Shown here: one piece after another, positions 27,966 to 36,580 of the stretch
Layout of the letters: each line of letters opens with the position of its first letter
Numbering within the stretch: the stretch's first letter is position 1
Assembly (NCBI GenBank): GCA_045807125.1
Contig: JBJMHZ010000007.1
Span: 1 to 64,000, forward strand
Origin: JBJMHZ01 sp045807125
GTDB lineage: Bacteria; Actinomycetota; Actinomycetes; JAWWOL01
DNA: 64,000 nt
Direction: 5' to 3'
Position numbers and translations under genes: made by a program
The notes under the pieces: model-generated
What the model was told of the DNA's origin: nothing
What the model saw: the letters and a program-made list of their open reading frames with translations, nothing else
Databases searched by the model: none

Positions 27966-29030
27966 GTGTCATCGAGACCCCCCGGCTCGCCGGTCGGGCT
28001 GCACCGCGTCCTCGAACCGGCCGGCGTGCTGCCGCAGGCGGCGACCCGCCTCGATGCGAGCCGCGAGCTGTGGCCGGACGAGGTGCTGGTGCGGGTGGAG
28101 CGGCTCAACCTGGACGCCGCGAGCTACCGGCAGCTCGCCACCAAGCACGGCGGCGACGGCGCGGCGATCAGGGCCGAGGTGCTCGACATCGTCCGCGCGC
28201 GGGGCAAGATGCACAACCCGGTGACCGGCTCCGGCGGCATGCTGCTCGGCGTCGTCGACGAGGTGGGGCCGGACTCGCCGCTCGGCCTCGCCGCCGGCGA
28301 CCGCGTCGCGACCCTCGTCTCGCTCACCCTCACGCCGCTCGCGATCACCGACGAGCTGGCCCGCTGGGACGGCGGCAGCGAGCAGGTGCCCGCAGAGGGG
28401 CACGCGATCCTGTTCGGCCGGTCGATCGCCGCGCGGCTGCCGGACGACCTGCCCGGCCCGCTCGCCCTGGCCGTCATGGACGTCTGCGGCGCGCCCGCGC
28501 TGGCCACCAGGGTCGTCGCCGGTCACGTCGAGCGGGCCGGCGGCCGGCCGGTCTCGGTCGCGGTGATCGGCGGCGCCGGCAAGTCGGGCTCGCTGGCCCT
28601 CGCCGCCGCCCGCCGCGCCGGCGCGTCCCGGCTCGTCGGCGTGGTGCCGGTCGAGCGGGAGGCCGGCCTGCTCCGCGCGGCCGAGCTGGCCGACGATGTC
28701 GTCCTCGCCGACGCCCGCGACCCGGTCGCCCTGTCGGCCGCGATCGGCGAGCCGGTCGACGTGACCGTGGTCTGCGTCGACGTCCCCGGCTGCGAGGGGG
28801 GCGCGATCCTGTCGACCGCCGGCGGCGGCACGGTGGTGTTCTTCTCGATGGCCACGTCGTTCCCGGCGGCGGCGCTCGGCGCCGAGGGGCTGGCGGCCGA
28901 CGTCACCATGCTGATCGGCAATGGCTACGTCCCCGGCCACGCCGAGCACGCGCTCGCGCTGGTGCGCTCGGTGCCCGGCGTGCGCCGGCTGCTCGAGGCC
29001 CGGCTCGGCGCCGAGCTGGCCGGCTCCTGA
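27966..29030 (+). CDS. kdd: L-erythro-3,5-diaminohexanoate dehydrogenase
   Basis: Oxidatively deaminates 3,5-diaminohexanoate to 5-amino-3-oxohexanoate with NAD(P), the third step of lysine fermentation. The 354-aa protein matches the Kdd family in length and sequence: LDAASYRQLATKHGGD near residue 40, KMHNPVTGSGGMLLG near 80, and a Rossmann segment AVIGGAGKSGSLALA near 200. GTG 27966 has a GAGAGGA ribosome site. It is divergent from kamA; the later genes kamD, kamE and kal start about 4.6 kb downstream on the same strand. Confidence 0.9.
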   Translation: MSSRPPGSPVGLHRVLEPAGVLPQAATRLDASRELWPDEVLVRVERLNLDAASYRQLATKHGGDGAAIRAEVLDIVRARGKMHNPVTGSGGMLLGVVDEVGPDSPLGLAAGDRVATLVSLTLTPLAITDELARWDGGSEQVPAEGHAILFGRSIAARLPDDLPGPLALAVMDVCGAPALATRVVAGHVERAGGRPVSVAVIGGAGKSGSLALAAARRAGASRLVGVVPVEREAGLLRAAELADDVVLADARDPVALSAAIGEPVDVTVVCVDVPGCEGGAILSTAGGGTVVFFSMATSFPAAALGAEGLAADVTMLIGNGYVPGHAEHALALVRSVPGVRRLLEARLGAELAGS

Positions 29031-29043
29031 CCGGCGGGCGCGG

Positions 29044-30222
29044 TCAGGCCATCACGCCGCTCGCGGTGGCGAACCCGTAGCCGAGCGCGCGCAGCCGGCT
29101 GATCACCTCGGGCAGCGCCGCCGAGTCCGTCGACGCTGCGCCCACGTGCATGAGGATGATCTCGCCCGGCGTGGCCGCGCCGACGCAGCGCGACACGACC
29201 TCGCTCGGCGCGATGCCCTCCCAGCCCAGCGAGTCGACCGTCCACATCAGCTCCCGGCCGTAGCCGAGCGACGAGACGTCGCGGTCGACGCTCGCGTCGC
29301 GGTCGCCGTACGGGGGCCGCCACCAGCGGGTGAACGACGCGCCCGTGGTGGCGTCGATCGTCGCCCATGCCCGCATGACCTCGGTGCGCCGCTGGCTGAA
29401 GGCGAGCGCGGCCTTGCCGGTCGAGAAACCGGTGAACGAGGCGTGATCGTACGTGTGGTTCATGATCTCGTGGCCCTCGGCAACGATCCGCCTGGCGGCC
29501 AGCGGGTGCGCGTCGACCCACGCCCCGGTGACGCCGAACGTCGCCTTGATGCCCTCGGCCCTCAGCAGGTCGAGGATCTGCCACGCATGCCCGAGGTCGG
29601 CGCCCGCGTCGAAGGTGAGCGCGACGAGCTTCTTGGTCGTGGTGCCCTTGCTGACGAGCACCGCCGGCCGGTAGTGGCTCACGAGCGCGCTCCACGTCGC
29701 CGGGCCGGCCACGCCGTCGGCCGTGAGGCCGAGGACCGACTGCGCGGCCTTGACCCGCGCGACCGTGCCGGCGTCGTAGCTGCCCGTCACCCGACCGCCG
29801 AAGCCGTCCTTCAGCAGCTGGTACTGAAGGCCACTGACCGCCTCGCCGGTGCTGCCCGGGCGGAGCGTGACGAACAGCGCGCGCCACGTGGGCGAGCCGA
29901 TCATGCCGGTGAGGGTCATGCCGCGGTCGCCCTGGAACCGCCGGACGGCGCTCGCCGTCGCCGACCGGTAGGCGGCGTCGGTCACCACCCCGTAGCCGCT
30001 GGCCCGCAGCAGGTGCTTGGCGGTCCGTACGTCGAGGCCCACCGAGCCGACGCCCAGCAGCGGCCAGCGCTGGTGGAGCGCGCTGGCGGCCAGGGCCGGC
30101 GCGAAGCGGGCCGGTGCCGAGAGGGCCGGTGCCGAGAGGGTCGGTGCCGCGGGCGCGGTCACGGCGGGCAGCAGGGTGACGGCCAGCGCCCCGGCCACCG
30201 TCGCGGACAGGGTGCGCCTCAT
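29044..30222 (-). CDS. Polysaccharide deacetylase with two peptidoglycan-binding domains
   Basis: A 392-aa secreted protein: signal peptide (about 1-26, ending AVTAPAA), an Ala/Pro-rich linker, two PG_binding_1 repeats (about 60-110, RTAKHLLRASGYG; about 118-175, VKAAQSVLGLTADGVAGPATW), then a NodB deacetylase domain. Metal ligands are visible: TFDAGAD, NHTYDH and the WWRPPYG motif. It probably removes acetyl groups from peptidoglycan or another wall glycan. ATG 30222 follows a GAGGAG site; the in-frame codons upstream lack one. It separates kdd from kamD and has no evident link to lysine use. Confidence 0.9.
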   Translation of the reverse strand: MRRTLSATVAGALAVTLLPAVTAPAAPTLSAPALSAPARFAPALAASALHQRWPLLGVGSVGLDVRTAKHLLRASGYGVVTDAAYRSATASAVRRFQGDRGMTLTGMIGSPTWRALFVTLRPGSTGEAVSGLQYQLLKDGFGGRVTGSYDAGTVARVKAAQSVLGLTADGVAGPATWSALVSHYRPAVLVSKGTTTKKLVALTFDAGADLGHAWQILDLLRAEGIKATFGVTGAWVDAHPLAARRIVAEGHEIMNHTYDHASFTGFSTGKAALAFSQRRTEVMRAWATIDATTGASFTRWWRPPYGDRDASVDRDVSSLGYGRELMWTVDSLGWEGIAPSEVVSRCVGAATPGEIILMHVGAASTDSAALPEVISRLRALGYGFATASGVMA

Positions 30223-30356
30223 GACCCGCTCCTCCCTCGCCGGCCCGGGAAGGGGCGAGCTCGACGGCATCGTCCCTCCCTCGACGCCCGAGCGGCCAGG
30301 GCCGTTGTCCCCTGGACGAGCCTTACCGGCCCGGATGGGCGGGTAAGGGGACCGCG

Positions 30357-31574
30357 ATGCTCCTGGCGAACCGGTATCGACTCGACGACGCGCTGGCCCG
30401 CGGCGGGATGGGCCAGGTGTGGCGCGCGTACGACACGGTGCTGTCCCGGCCGGTGGCGGTGAAGGAGGTACGGCTGCCGCCCGGCGTCTCGCCCCGTGAC
30501 CGGGAGGTCGTCCACGAGCGGACGTTCCGCGAGGCCAGGGCCGCGGCCCGGCTCGACCACCCCGGGGTCGTCCGGGTCTACGACATCGTCGAGGCCGACG
30601 ACCGGCCGTGGATCGTCATGCAGCTGGTGCAGGCCACCACGCTGGAGGACCACGTCCGCAGCCACGGCCCGCTGGAGCCGCGCCAGGTCGCCAGGATCGG
30701 CCTGGCGGTGGCCGACGCGCTGGCCGCCGCGCACGCCGCCGGCATCGTGCACCGCGACGTCAAGCCGCGCAACATCCTGCTGACCGACGACGGCCGGGCC
30801 ATGCTCACCGACTTCGGCATCGCGACCTCGAGCGGCGACCCGGCGATCACCGACGAGGGGGTGCTCATCGGGTCGCCGGCCTACATGGCGCCGGAGCAGG
30901 CGCGCGGCGCGCGGCCAGGCGCGGCTGCCGACCTCTGGTCGCTGGGCGCCACTCTGTACCTCGCCGTCGAGGGGTGTCCCCCGTTCAGCGGCGCGACGCC
31001 GATCGCCACGCTGATCTCCGTGATGCTGCACGACCCCGCCCCCGTCCGCGCGGCCGGAGCCCTCACCGGCGTGCTGCACGCCCTGCTGGCGAAGGACCCG
31101 GCCGAGCGGCCGAGCGACGACGAGGCGCGCCGCGCGCTGCGCGCGGTGGCCGAGCAGCCGCAGGGCAGCGGTGCCGTGGTGCCGACTCGCGCCGCACCGT
31201 CTCGCGCCGCACCGTCTCGCGCCACGCCGGCCGGGTCGCCGGCAGGGCCGCGGGCGACCGCGGCCGTGGCCGTGCCGGAGCCGGCCGGTCAGGTGGCGGT
31301 GGTCGAGCTCGCCGCGCTCGCCGCCGCGGCCTCGAAGGTCGGCATGGGGATGGCCAGGGATGTCGCGGAGCGGGTCGCGGTCAGCGCGGGCGGTGCGCTG
31401 ACCAGGCGGGGCGCCCGCGACCCGCGCCGGCCGGTGGTAGCCGCGGGCCGGCGCCAGCTGCGGTTCAAGAAGCGCTGGGTGGCCGTGCCGCTCGCGGCGA
31501 TCGCCCTGCTCGTCGGGCTGGTGACCGCCGCGGTCACCGTCACCGCCTGGCTGCTCGTCCACCTGCTGAGCTGA
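30357..31574 (+). CDS. Membrane-anchored Ser/Thr protein kinase
   Basis: A 405-aa Hanks-type kinase: glycine loop LARGGMGQVW, ATP lysine in VAVKEV, catalytic HRDVKPRN (about 132), DFGIA, activation segment GSPAYMAPEQ. The kinase domain ends near 265. A low-complexity Ala/Pro/Ser linker with near-identical 12-bp repeats (31194-31220) follows, then one C-terminal membrane helix (about 380-402) and no extracellular sensor such as PASTA. ATG 30357. Targets are unknown; a GarA-like substrate exists at 59582-60133, but other kinases may serve it. Confidence 0.92.
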   Translation: MLLANRYRLDDALARGGMGQVWRAYDTVLSRPVAVKEVRLPPGVSPRDREVVHERTFREARAAARLDHPGVVRVYDIVEADDRPWIVMQLVQATTLEDHVRSHGPLEPRQVARIGLAVADALAAAHAAGIVHRDVKPRNILLTDDGRAMLTDFGIATSSGDPAITDEGVLIGSPAYMAPEQARGARPGAAADLWSLGATLYLAVEGCPPFSGATPIATLISVMLHDPAPVRAAGALTGVLHALLAKDPAERPSDDEARRALRAVAEQPQGSGAVVPTRAAPSRAAPSRATPAGSPAGPRATAAVAVPEPAGQVAVVELAALAAAASKVGMGMARDVAERVAVSAGGALTRRGARDPRRPVVAAGRRQLRFKKRWVAVPLAAIALLVGLVTAAVTVTAWLLVHLLS

Positions 31575-31625
31575 GCGGCTCTCGTGCAGCACCGCGCAGG
31601 AGGCTGCCGACCGAGCGGGCGGCGC

Positions 31626-31813
31626 TCAGTCGCAGCTGCCACCGTCGATGGCGCAGACCCGACCGGCCGCGGTGCGGGCCAGCCGGCGGGCCGCGCGTAC
31701 GCCTCCTGCACCACGTCCTGGGCCTCCGGGAGGGCGCCGGTCAGCGCCCAGACCTGACGCACGACGGCGCGCGCCGTCGCCGAGCAGAGCTCGGCGAACC
31801 CGTCGTCGCTCAT
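31626..31813 (-). pseudogene. Remnant of an ECF sigma factor gene
   Basis: The ATG at 31813 opens a frame reading MSDDGFAELCSATARAVVRQ and then LPEAQDVVQEAYAR, the region-2 start of an ECF sigma-70 factor. After EAYAR the match is lost: this frame runs on into proline-rich nonsense, while another frame ends at 31626. Regions 2.3-4 are absent. The break, the length (about 60 codons against a usual 170-200) and the squeezed position between two intact genes mark a truncated remnant, not a working gene. Confidence 0.7.
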
Positions 31814-31912
31814 CCGGCACCCCTTCGGCGTCACCACCCTCACGCCCGGGGCGGCCCGCTCGGTTGCACGGGGCTTGCAGGAGGCCTCAGGCGGCGTGGC
31901 ATCGTGGCCGCC

Positions 31913-33448
31913 GTGACCGACCGGACCAGCACCCTCTACCGCAACGGGCAGGTCCACGCGCCGGCCGTCCCCGGGGCGAGCGCCCTGCTGGTCGTTGGCG
32001 ACCGGATCGCGTGGATCGGTCGCGAGGACGACGCCGCGCGGCACGCGGACGGCGCGGCCGAGGTGGTCGACCTCGACGGCGCGTGGCTGGCGCCCGCGTT
32101 CGTCGACGCGCACGTGCACGCGACGAGCAATGGGCTCGCGCTCACCGGGCTCGACCTCTCGGCCACCGACTCGCTGGACGACGCGCTCGACCGCCTGGCG
32201 CGGCACGCCGCTGACGACGAGGGCGGCGTCGTGCTCGGGACCGGCTGGGACGAGACCCGCTGGCCGGAGCGCCGGCCGCCGAGCCCCGCCGAGCTCGAGC
32301 GGGCCGCGCCCGGCCGCCTCGTCTACCTCTCCCGCATCGACGTGCACTCGGCGGTGGCGTCCCTGGCGCTGCTGGAGACCGCGCCCTCGGCCCGCGACGC
32401 GACCGGCTGGGACGAGACCGGCTGGCTGCGGCGCGACGCCCACCACGTGGTGCGCCGGGCCGCGCACGCGCTCATCACGCCCGCCCAGCGGCGCGCGGCC
32501 CAACGGGCGACCCTGGCGCGCGCGGCGGCGCTCGGCATCGGCTGCGTCCACGAGTGCGCCGGCCCCGACATCTCCGGGACCGACGACTGCGCCGCGCTGC
32601 TGGAGCTCGCCGCCACCGAGCCTGGACCGGTGGTCGTGCCGTACTGGGGCGAGCTCGCCGACCTCGGCGGCCTCGACCGCGCGCGAGAGCTCGGCGCGGC
32701 GGGCGCCGCCGGCGACTTGTTCGTCGACGGTGCGATCGGCTCGCGCACCGCCTGCCTGTCGGGGGAGTACGCCGACGACCCCGGCAACCGGGGCGCCCTC
32801 TACCACGACGCGGCCGCGGTGGGCCGCCACGTCGCGGCGTGCACGGCGGCCGGCATGCAGGCCGGCTTCCACGCGATCGGCGACGCGGCGATCGAGATGG
32901 TGCTCGACGGCTTCCGGCGCGCCGCGGAGCAGGCCGGGCTCGACGCGGTCCGCGCGATGCGGCACCGCATCGAGCACGTCGAGATGCCGCCGGACGTCGC
33001 GCTGCTCGCGCGGTACGGCATCGTGGCCAGCGTCCAGCCGGCGTTCGACGCCCTCTGGGGCGGCCCGGACGGGATGTACGCCGCCCGGCTCGGCACCGCC
33101 CGCGGCACGACGCTCAACCCGTACGCGGCGATGGTCGCCGCCGGGGTGCCGCTCGCCCTCGGCAGCGACGCGCCGATCACGCCGCTCGACCCCTGGGGCG
33201 GGGTCCGCGCCGCGGCCAGCCACCGCACGCCGCCGTCGTCGATCACGGCGGAGCTGGCATTCGCCGCGCACACCGTGGGCGGCTGGCGGGCGGCCCGGAT
33301 CGACGACGCGGGCGAGCTGGCGCCGGGCGCGGCGGCGACGTTCGCGGCGTGGCGGGTGGCAGCCCTCGACCCCGCCACCGGCCTGCCCGACCTCGACGCG
33401 CCCGACCCGGCCTGCCTCCGCACGGTCGTCGCCGGGCGCGCGGTCTGA
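31913..33448 (+). CDS. Amidohydrolase (YtcJ-like)
   Basis: A 511-aa metal-dependent hydrolase of the amidohydrolase_3/YtcJ group. Metal ligands: FVDAHVHAT near residue 62, HAIGDAAI (about 322), ALGSDAPI (about 420); FVDGAIGSRTA is typical of the group. GTG 31913 is preferred; a GTG at 31904 is in frame. The substrate is unknown; members hydrolyse N-acyl, formyl or cyclic amides. It precedes kamD by about 140 nt on the same strand, so a lysine-related role is possible but unsupported by known pathways. Confidence 0.86.
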   Translation: MTDRTSTLYRNGQVHAPAVPGASALLVVGDRIAWIGREDDAARHADGAAEVVDLDGAWLAPAFVDAHVHATSNGLALTGLDLSATDSLDDALDRLARHAADDEGGVVLGTGWDETRWPERRPPSPAELERAAPGRLVYLSRIDVHSAVASLALLETAPSARDATGWDETGWLRRDAHHVVRRAAHALITPAQRRAAQRATLARAAALGIGCVHECAGPDISGTDDCAALLELAATEPGPVVVPYWGELADLGGLDRARELGAAGAAGDLFVDGAIGSRTACLSGEYADDPGNRGALYHDAAAVGRHVAACTAAGMQAGFHAIGDAAIEMVLDGFRRAAEQAGLDAVRAMRHRIEHVEMPPDVALLARYGIVASVQPAFDALWGGPDGMYAARLGTARGTTLNPYAAMVAAGVPLALGSDAPITPLDPWGGVRAAASHRTPPSSITAELAFAAHTVGGWRAARIDDAGELAPGAAATFAAWRVAALDPATGLPDLDAPDPACLRTVVAGRAV

Positions 33449-33587
33449 CCCGTCGCGCACCCATCCGCACGACGGCCGTTCTCCGTCGATCGGGCTCGCC
33501 CACCGGAGAACTTGCGGTGCAGGGCGGTGGAGCCGGTAGGACCTTTCTGCGATGATGGCAGGACGTCCGTTGTCGAGGAGTTGCGCC

Positions 33588-35171
33588 GTGCCCGCCGTCG
33601 TTCGCCCCGTCGAGCCCAAGCTCGGGCTCGACCCCCGCGTCGTGAAGAAGGCGCGCGCGCTCGCCGAGCGGGCGGCCGCTCCGGTCATCGAGCTGGCCCG
33701 CACCCGCACGACGGTCTCCGTCGAGCGGGCCGTCCTGCGCCTCGGCGGCATCACCGGAGCCGACCCGGAGGGCATCCCGTGGGTCAACCGGCTGGTCGAC
33801 GCCGTCCGCGACCAGGTGGGCCTCGAGCACGGCTGCGCCCTGCCGGTCTGGGACGCGCTGCTCGCCGGCGGCCACGCCGACCTGCGCGAGCTGGCCGAGA
33901 AGGCGCACGCCGGGGGAGTCCGCTTCCGCCTGCCGGAGGGGCGCGACGCCGACCGGGCCCGCCGGGCGGCGCGGCGGACGGTCACGACCGGCGTGCGGCG
34001 CATCGACGCCAACCGCAAGCAGCGCGACCGGCTGATCCAGCGGCTCGGCGACCCGCACCACCCGTGGATCTATCTCATCGTCGCGACCGGCGACATCTAC
34101 GAGGACATCCCGCAGGCGCAGGCGGCGGCCCGCGAGGGGGCCGACGTCGTCGCGGTCATCCGCTCGACCGGGCAGTCGCTGCTCGACTACGTGCCGGAGG
34201 GCGCGACCCGCGAGGGCTTCGCCGGCACGTACGCCACGCAGGAGAACTTCCGCCTCATGCGCGCCGCCCTCGACGACGTCAGCCGCGAGCTCGGCCGCTA
34301 CGTCCGGCTCACCAACTACGCGAGCGGCCTGTGCATGCCGGAGATCGCGACGCTCGCCGGCCTCGAGCGGCTCGACATGATGCTCAACGACTGCATGTAC
34401 GGGATCATCTTCCGCGACATCAACCCGCAGCGGACGTTCATCGACCAGCGCTTCAGCCGGATGATCCACGCCCGCGCCGGCATCGTCATCAACACCGGCG
34501 AGGACAACTACCTCACGACGGCCGACGCGGTCGACGCCGCGCACACGGTCATCGTCAGCCAGTTGCTCAACGAGCGGTTCGCGCGCGAGGCCGGCCTGCA
34601 GGACTGGCAGCTCGGCCTCGGCCACGCCTTCGAGATCAACCCGGAGATCCCTGACCAGTTCCGGCTGGAGCTGGCCCACGCCCAGCTCGTCCGCGAGCTG
34701 TTCCCCGCGGCGCCGCTGAAGTACATGCCGCCCACCAAGCACATGACCGGCAACGTCTTCGGCGGCTTCCTGCTCGACGCGTTCTTCAACCTCGTGGGCG
34801 TCATGACCGGGCAGGGGATCATCCTGGTCGGGATGATGACGGAGGGCATCCACACGCCGTTCCTGTCCGATCGCGACCTCGCGCTGGAGAACGTCCGCTA
34901 CGTCCGCTCGGCCTGCGGCAACCTCGCCGAGGACTTCCACCCGCCGAAGGACGGCTTCATCGCCACCCGCGCGCGGCAGGTGCTGTCCGAGAGCATCGAG
35001 CTGCTGGAGCGGATCTGCGACGACGGGCTGCTGCCGGCGATCGCGCAGGGCACGTTCGGCATCACCAAGCGGCCCGCCGACGGCGGCAAGGGGCTCGCGG
35101 GCGTGGTGACGCAGGCCGACGGCTACTACAACCCGGCCACCGACCTGCTCGAGGAGGGGGCGAGCGCATGA
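33588..35171 (+). CDS. kamD: Lysine 5,6-aminomutase alpha subunit
   Basis: Large subunit of the B12- and PLP-dependent mutase moving the terminal amino group of beta-lysine from C6 to C5. The 527-aa length fits the family. Characteristic segments include IYLIVATGDIYEDIPQAQAA, VAVIRSTGQSLLDYVPEGAT, and the PPTKHMTGN turn near 385. GTG 33588 is chosen over the ATGs at 33552 and 33555 because GAGGAG lies 7 nt upstream. The stop overlaps kamE (ATGA). Sequence and operon partner make the call firm. Confidence 0.93.
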   Translation: MPAVVRPVEPKLGLDPRVVKKARALAERAAAPVIELARTRTTVSVERAVLRLGGITGADPEGIPWVNRLVDAVRDQVGLEHGCALPVWDALLAGGHADLRELAEKAHAGGVRFRLPEGRDADRARRAARRTVTTGVRRIDANRKQRDRLIQRLGDPHHPWIYLIVATGDIYEDIPQAQAAAREGADVVAVIRSTGQSLLDYVPEGATREGFAGTYATQENFRLMRAALDDVSRELGRYVRLTNYASGLCMPEIATLAGLERLDMMLNDCMYGIIFRDINPQRTFIDQRFSRMIHARAGIVINTGEDNYLTTADAVDAAHTVIVSQLLNERFAREAGLQDWQLGLGHAFEINPEIPDQFRLELAHAQLVRELFPAAPLKYMPPTKHMTGNVFGGFLLDAFFNLVGVMTGQGIILVGMMTEGIHTPFLSDRDLALENVRYVRSACGNLAEDFHPPKDGFIATRARQVLSESIELLERICDDGLLPAIAQGTFGITKRPADGGKGLAGVVTQADGYYNPATDLLEEGASA

Positions 35172-36046
35172 GCGAGCCGGTGATCACGTCGAGCGAGCGG
35201 GCCTCCGCCTTGCGCACCGCTCCGGACGAGAGCGCGCGCCAGGCCGCCGAGCAGGAGCGGCACTACGTCCGCCCGTACGGCGACACCACCGGCGACGGCA
35301 TGGTGCAGCTGTCGTTCACCCTGCCCGTGGCCGACGACGCGCGCGCGGAGGGGGCCGCGCTGCAGCTGGCGGCCAAGATGGGCCTCGACCCGGCGATGGT
35401 CGTGCACCGCAAGGGCATGGGGCCGCACTTCACGTTCTTCATCGTGTACGGCCGGGTCGGCCACCTCGTCGACCTCAGCGAGGTGCGGGTGATCGAGCGG
35501 GAGTACCCGCTGCTGTCCGCCAAGGAGGTCAACCTCGCGATCAGGTCGAGCCTGCGCCGCAAGCTCGTCGTCGTCGGCGCGACCGTGGGCACCGACGCGC
35601 ACACGGTGGGCCTCGACGCGATCCTCAACGTGAAGGGCTTCGCCGGCGAGAAGGGCCTCGAGCACTACCGCGAGATCCGCGTGGTCAACCTGGGCGCCCA
35701 GGTGACGGCGGAGGAGCTGGTCGAGCGGGCCCGCGCCGAGCGCACCGACGCGATCCTCGTCAGCCAGGTGGTCACCCAGCGCGACGCGCACGTCCACCAC
35801 GTGCAGGAGGTCGTCAAGGCGGCCGGGCAGGCCTGGCCGGAGCGCGGCTCCCGGCCGCTCGTCGTCGTCGGCGGCCCGCGGTTCGACCCGTCGGCGACCG
35901 TCGAGCTCGACGTCGACCGCATCTTCACCAAGGGCACCACCCCGCGCGAGGTGGCGAGCTACCTGGTGCACGCGATCGCCCCAGCCGGCCCCGGCTCGCG
36001 GGCCACCGCCAGGGGCTCCCGCGCGGGCTCCAGGAGGAGCGCGTGA
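35168..36046 (+). CDS. kamE: Lysine 5,6-aminomutase beta subunit (B12-binding)
   Basis: A 292-aa cobalamin- and PLP-carrying subunit. The B12 motif DxHxxG is seen as GTDAHTVGLDAILN (about residues 140-153), followed by GFAGEKGLEHYREI. The N-terminal dimerisation part (about 30-125) ends in LSAKEVNLAIRSSLRRK. Its stop overlaps the kal start (GTGA), so kamD, kamE and kal are translationally coupled. The C-terminal 20 residues (GSRATARGSRAGSRRSA) are an unusual basic tail. Confidence 0.93.
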   Translation: MSEPVITSSERASALRTAPDESARQAAEQERHYVRPYGDTTGDGMVQLSFTLPVADDARAEGAALQLAAKMGLDPAMVVHRKGMGPHFTFFIVYGRVGHLVDLSEVRVIEREYPLLSAKEVNLAIRSSLRRKLVVVGATVGTDAHTVGLDAILNVKGFAGEKGLEHYREIRVVNLGAQVTAEELVERARAERTDAILVSQVVTQRDAHVHHVQEVVKAAGQAWPERGSRPLVVVGGPRFDPSATVELDVDRIFTKGTTPREVASYLVHAIAPAGPGSRATARGSRAGSRRSA

Positions 36047-36426
36047 GCGAGGGGCTCGCCGGGCTCAGCGTGACCCACCGGCGCTACGTGCCGCACGGCC
36101 ACGCCCACTACGGCGGCGCCCTCGTCGACGGCGCCTACGTGCTCGGCCTGTTCGGCGACGTCGCGACCGAGCTGTGCATCCGAAGCGACGGCGACGAGGG
36201 GCTGTTCGCGGCCTACGACGAGGTCACGTTCCACGCGCCGGTGCGGGCCGGCGACGTGGTCGAGGCGACCGCCACGGTGACGCGGGTCGGCCGGCGCAGC
36301 CGGGGGGTGCGCTTCGAGGCGCGGGTCGTGTGCCGGGCAGCTCCCGAGCGCGGCCCGTCGGCCGCCGACGTCCTCGAGCCCCCCGTGACGGTCGTAACGG
36401 CCACCGGAACCGTGGTCGTCCCCTGA
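36043..36426 (+). CDS. kal: 3-aminobutyryl-CoA ammonia lyase
   Basis: A 127-aa hotdog-fold enzyme releasing ammonia from L-3-aminobutyryl-CoA to give crotonyl-CoA, the last specific step of lysine fermentation. It carries the family signature almost intact: HAHYGGALVDGAYVLGLFGD, then ATELCIRSDGDEGLFAAYDE and FHAPVRAGDVVEA. The GTG start overlaps the kamE stop. The substrate of this enzyme is made by Kce, whose gene is absent from the window. Generic thioesterase is the weaker alternative. Confidence 0.9.
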   Translation: MSEGLAGLSVTHRRYVPHGHAHYGGALVDGAYVLGLFGDVATELCIRSDGDEGLFAAYDEVTFHAPVRAGDVVEATATVTRVGRRSRGVRFEARVVCRAAPERGPSAADVLEPPVTVVTATGTVVVP

Positions 36427-36434
36427 CCCGTCCG

Positions 36435-36486
36435 GCGGCCGTCCAGCCGACACGCCGCAGGGCAAGTTTTTTTCCCGGGTTTTGCC
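36435..36486 (+). terminator. Possible terminator behind kal
   Basis: GCGGC (36435-36439) and GCCGC (36454-36458) can pair and are followed by a T7 run (36467-36473), the longest T-run noticed here. A second pairing, GGCAA (36461-36465) with TTGCC (36482-36486), encloses the T-run. Confidence 0.45.
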
Positions 36487-36505
36487 TCGTGAAAGCGACC
36501 GCGCT

Positions 36506-36535
36506 GACCTGCGACGACGCGCGTTAGCGCAGGTC
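36506..36535. repeat. 8-bp inverted repeat upstream of the candidate RNA gene
   Basis: GACCTGCG (36506-36513) and CGCAGGTC (36528-36535) are perfectly complementary across 14 nt. It could be a terminator stem for kal read-through or an operator for the promoter that begins 9 nt later. Confidence 0.5.
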
Positions 36536-36544
36536 GGGGGCGTG

Positions 36545-36574
36545 TTGCACGGGCGCCCGCCTCTTGGGTACGTT
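36545..36574 (+). promoter_or_regulatory. SigA-type promoter 330 nt before lnt
   Basis: TTGCAC (36545-36550), an 18-nt spacer and TACGTT (36569-36574). A transcript would begin near 36581. No reading frame with a ribosome site follows, and lnt has its own -10 box further on. Confidence 0.5.
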
Positions 36575-36580
36575 CCGTGC

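Noticed and set aside
31194..31220. 12-bp tandem repeat in the Ser/Thr kinase gene
   Set aside because: It encodes the Ala/Pro/Ser linker between kinase domain and membrane helix; such slippage repeats are ordinary in high-GC linkers.
26402..36426. Search for a Kce (3-keto-5-aminohexanoate cleavage enzyme) gene among the frames of the lysine region
   Set aside because: None of the frames there or elsewhere in the window resembles the DUF849/Kce family, so no such gene is reported.
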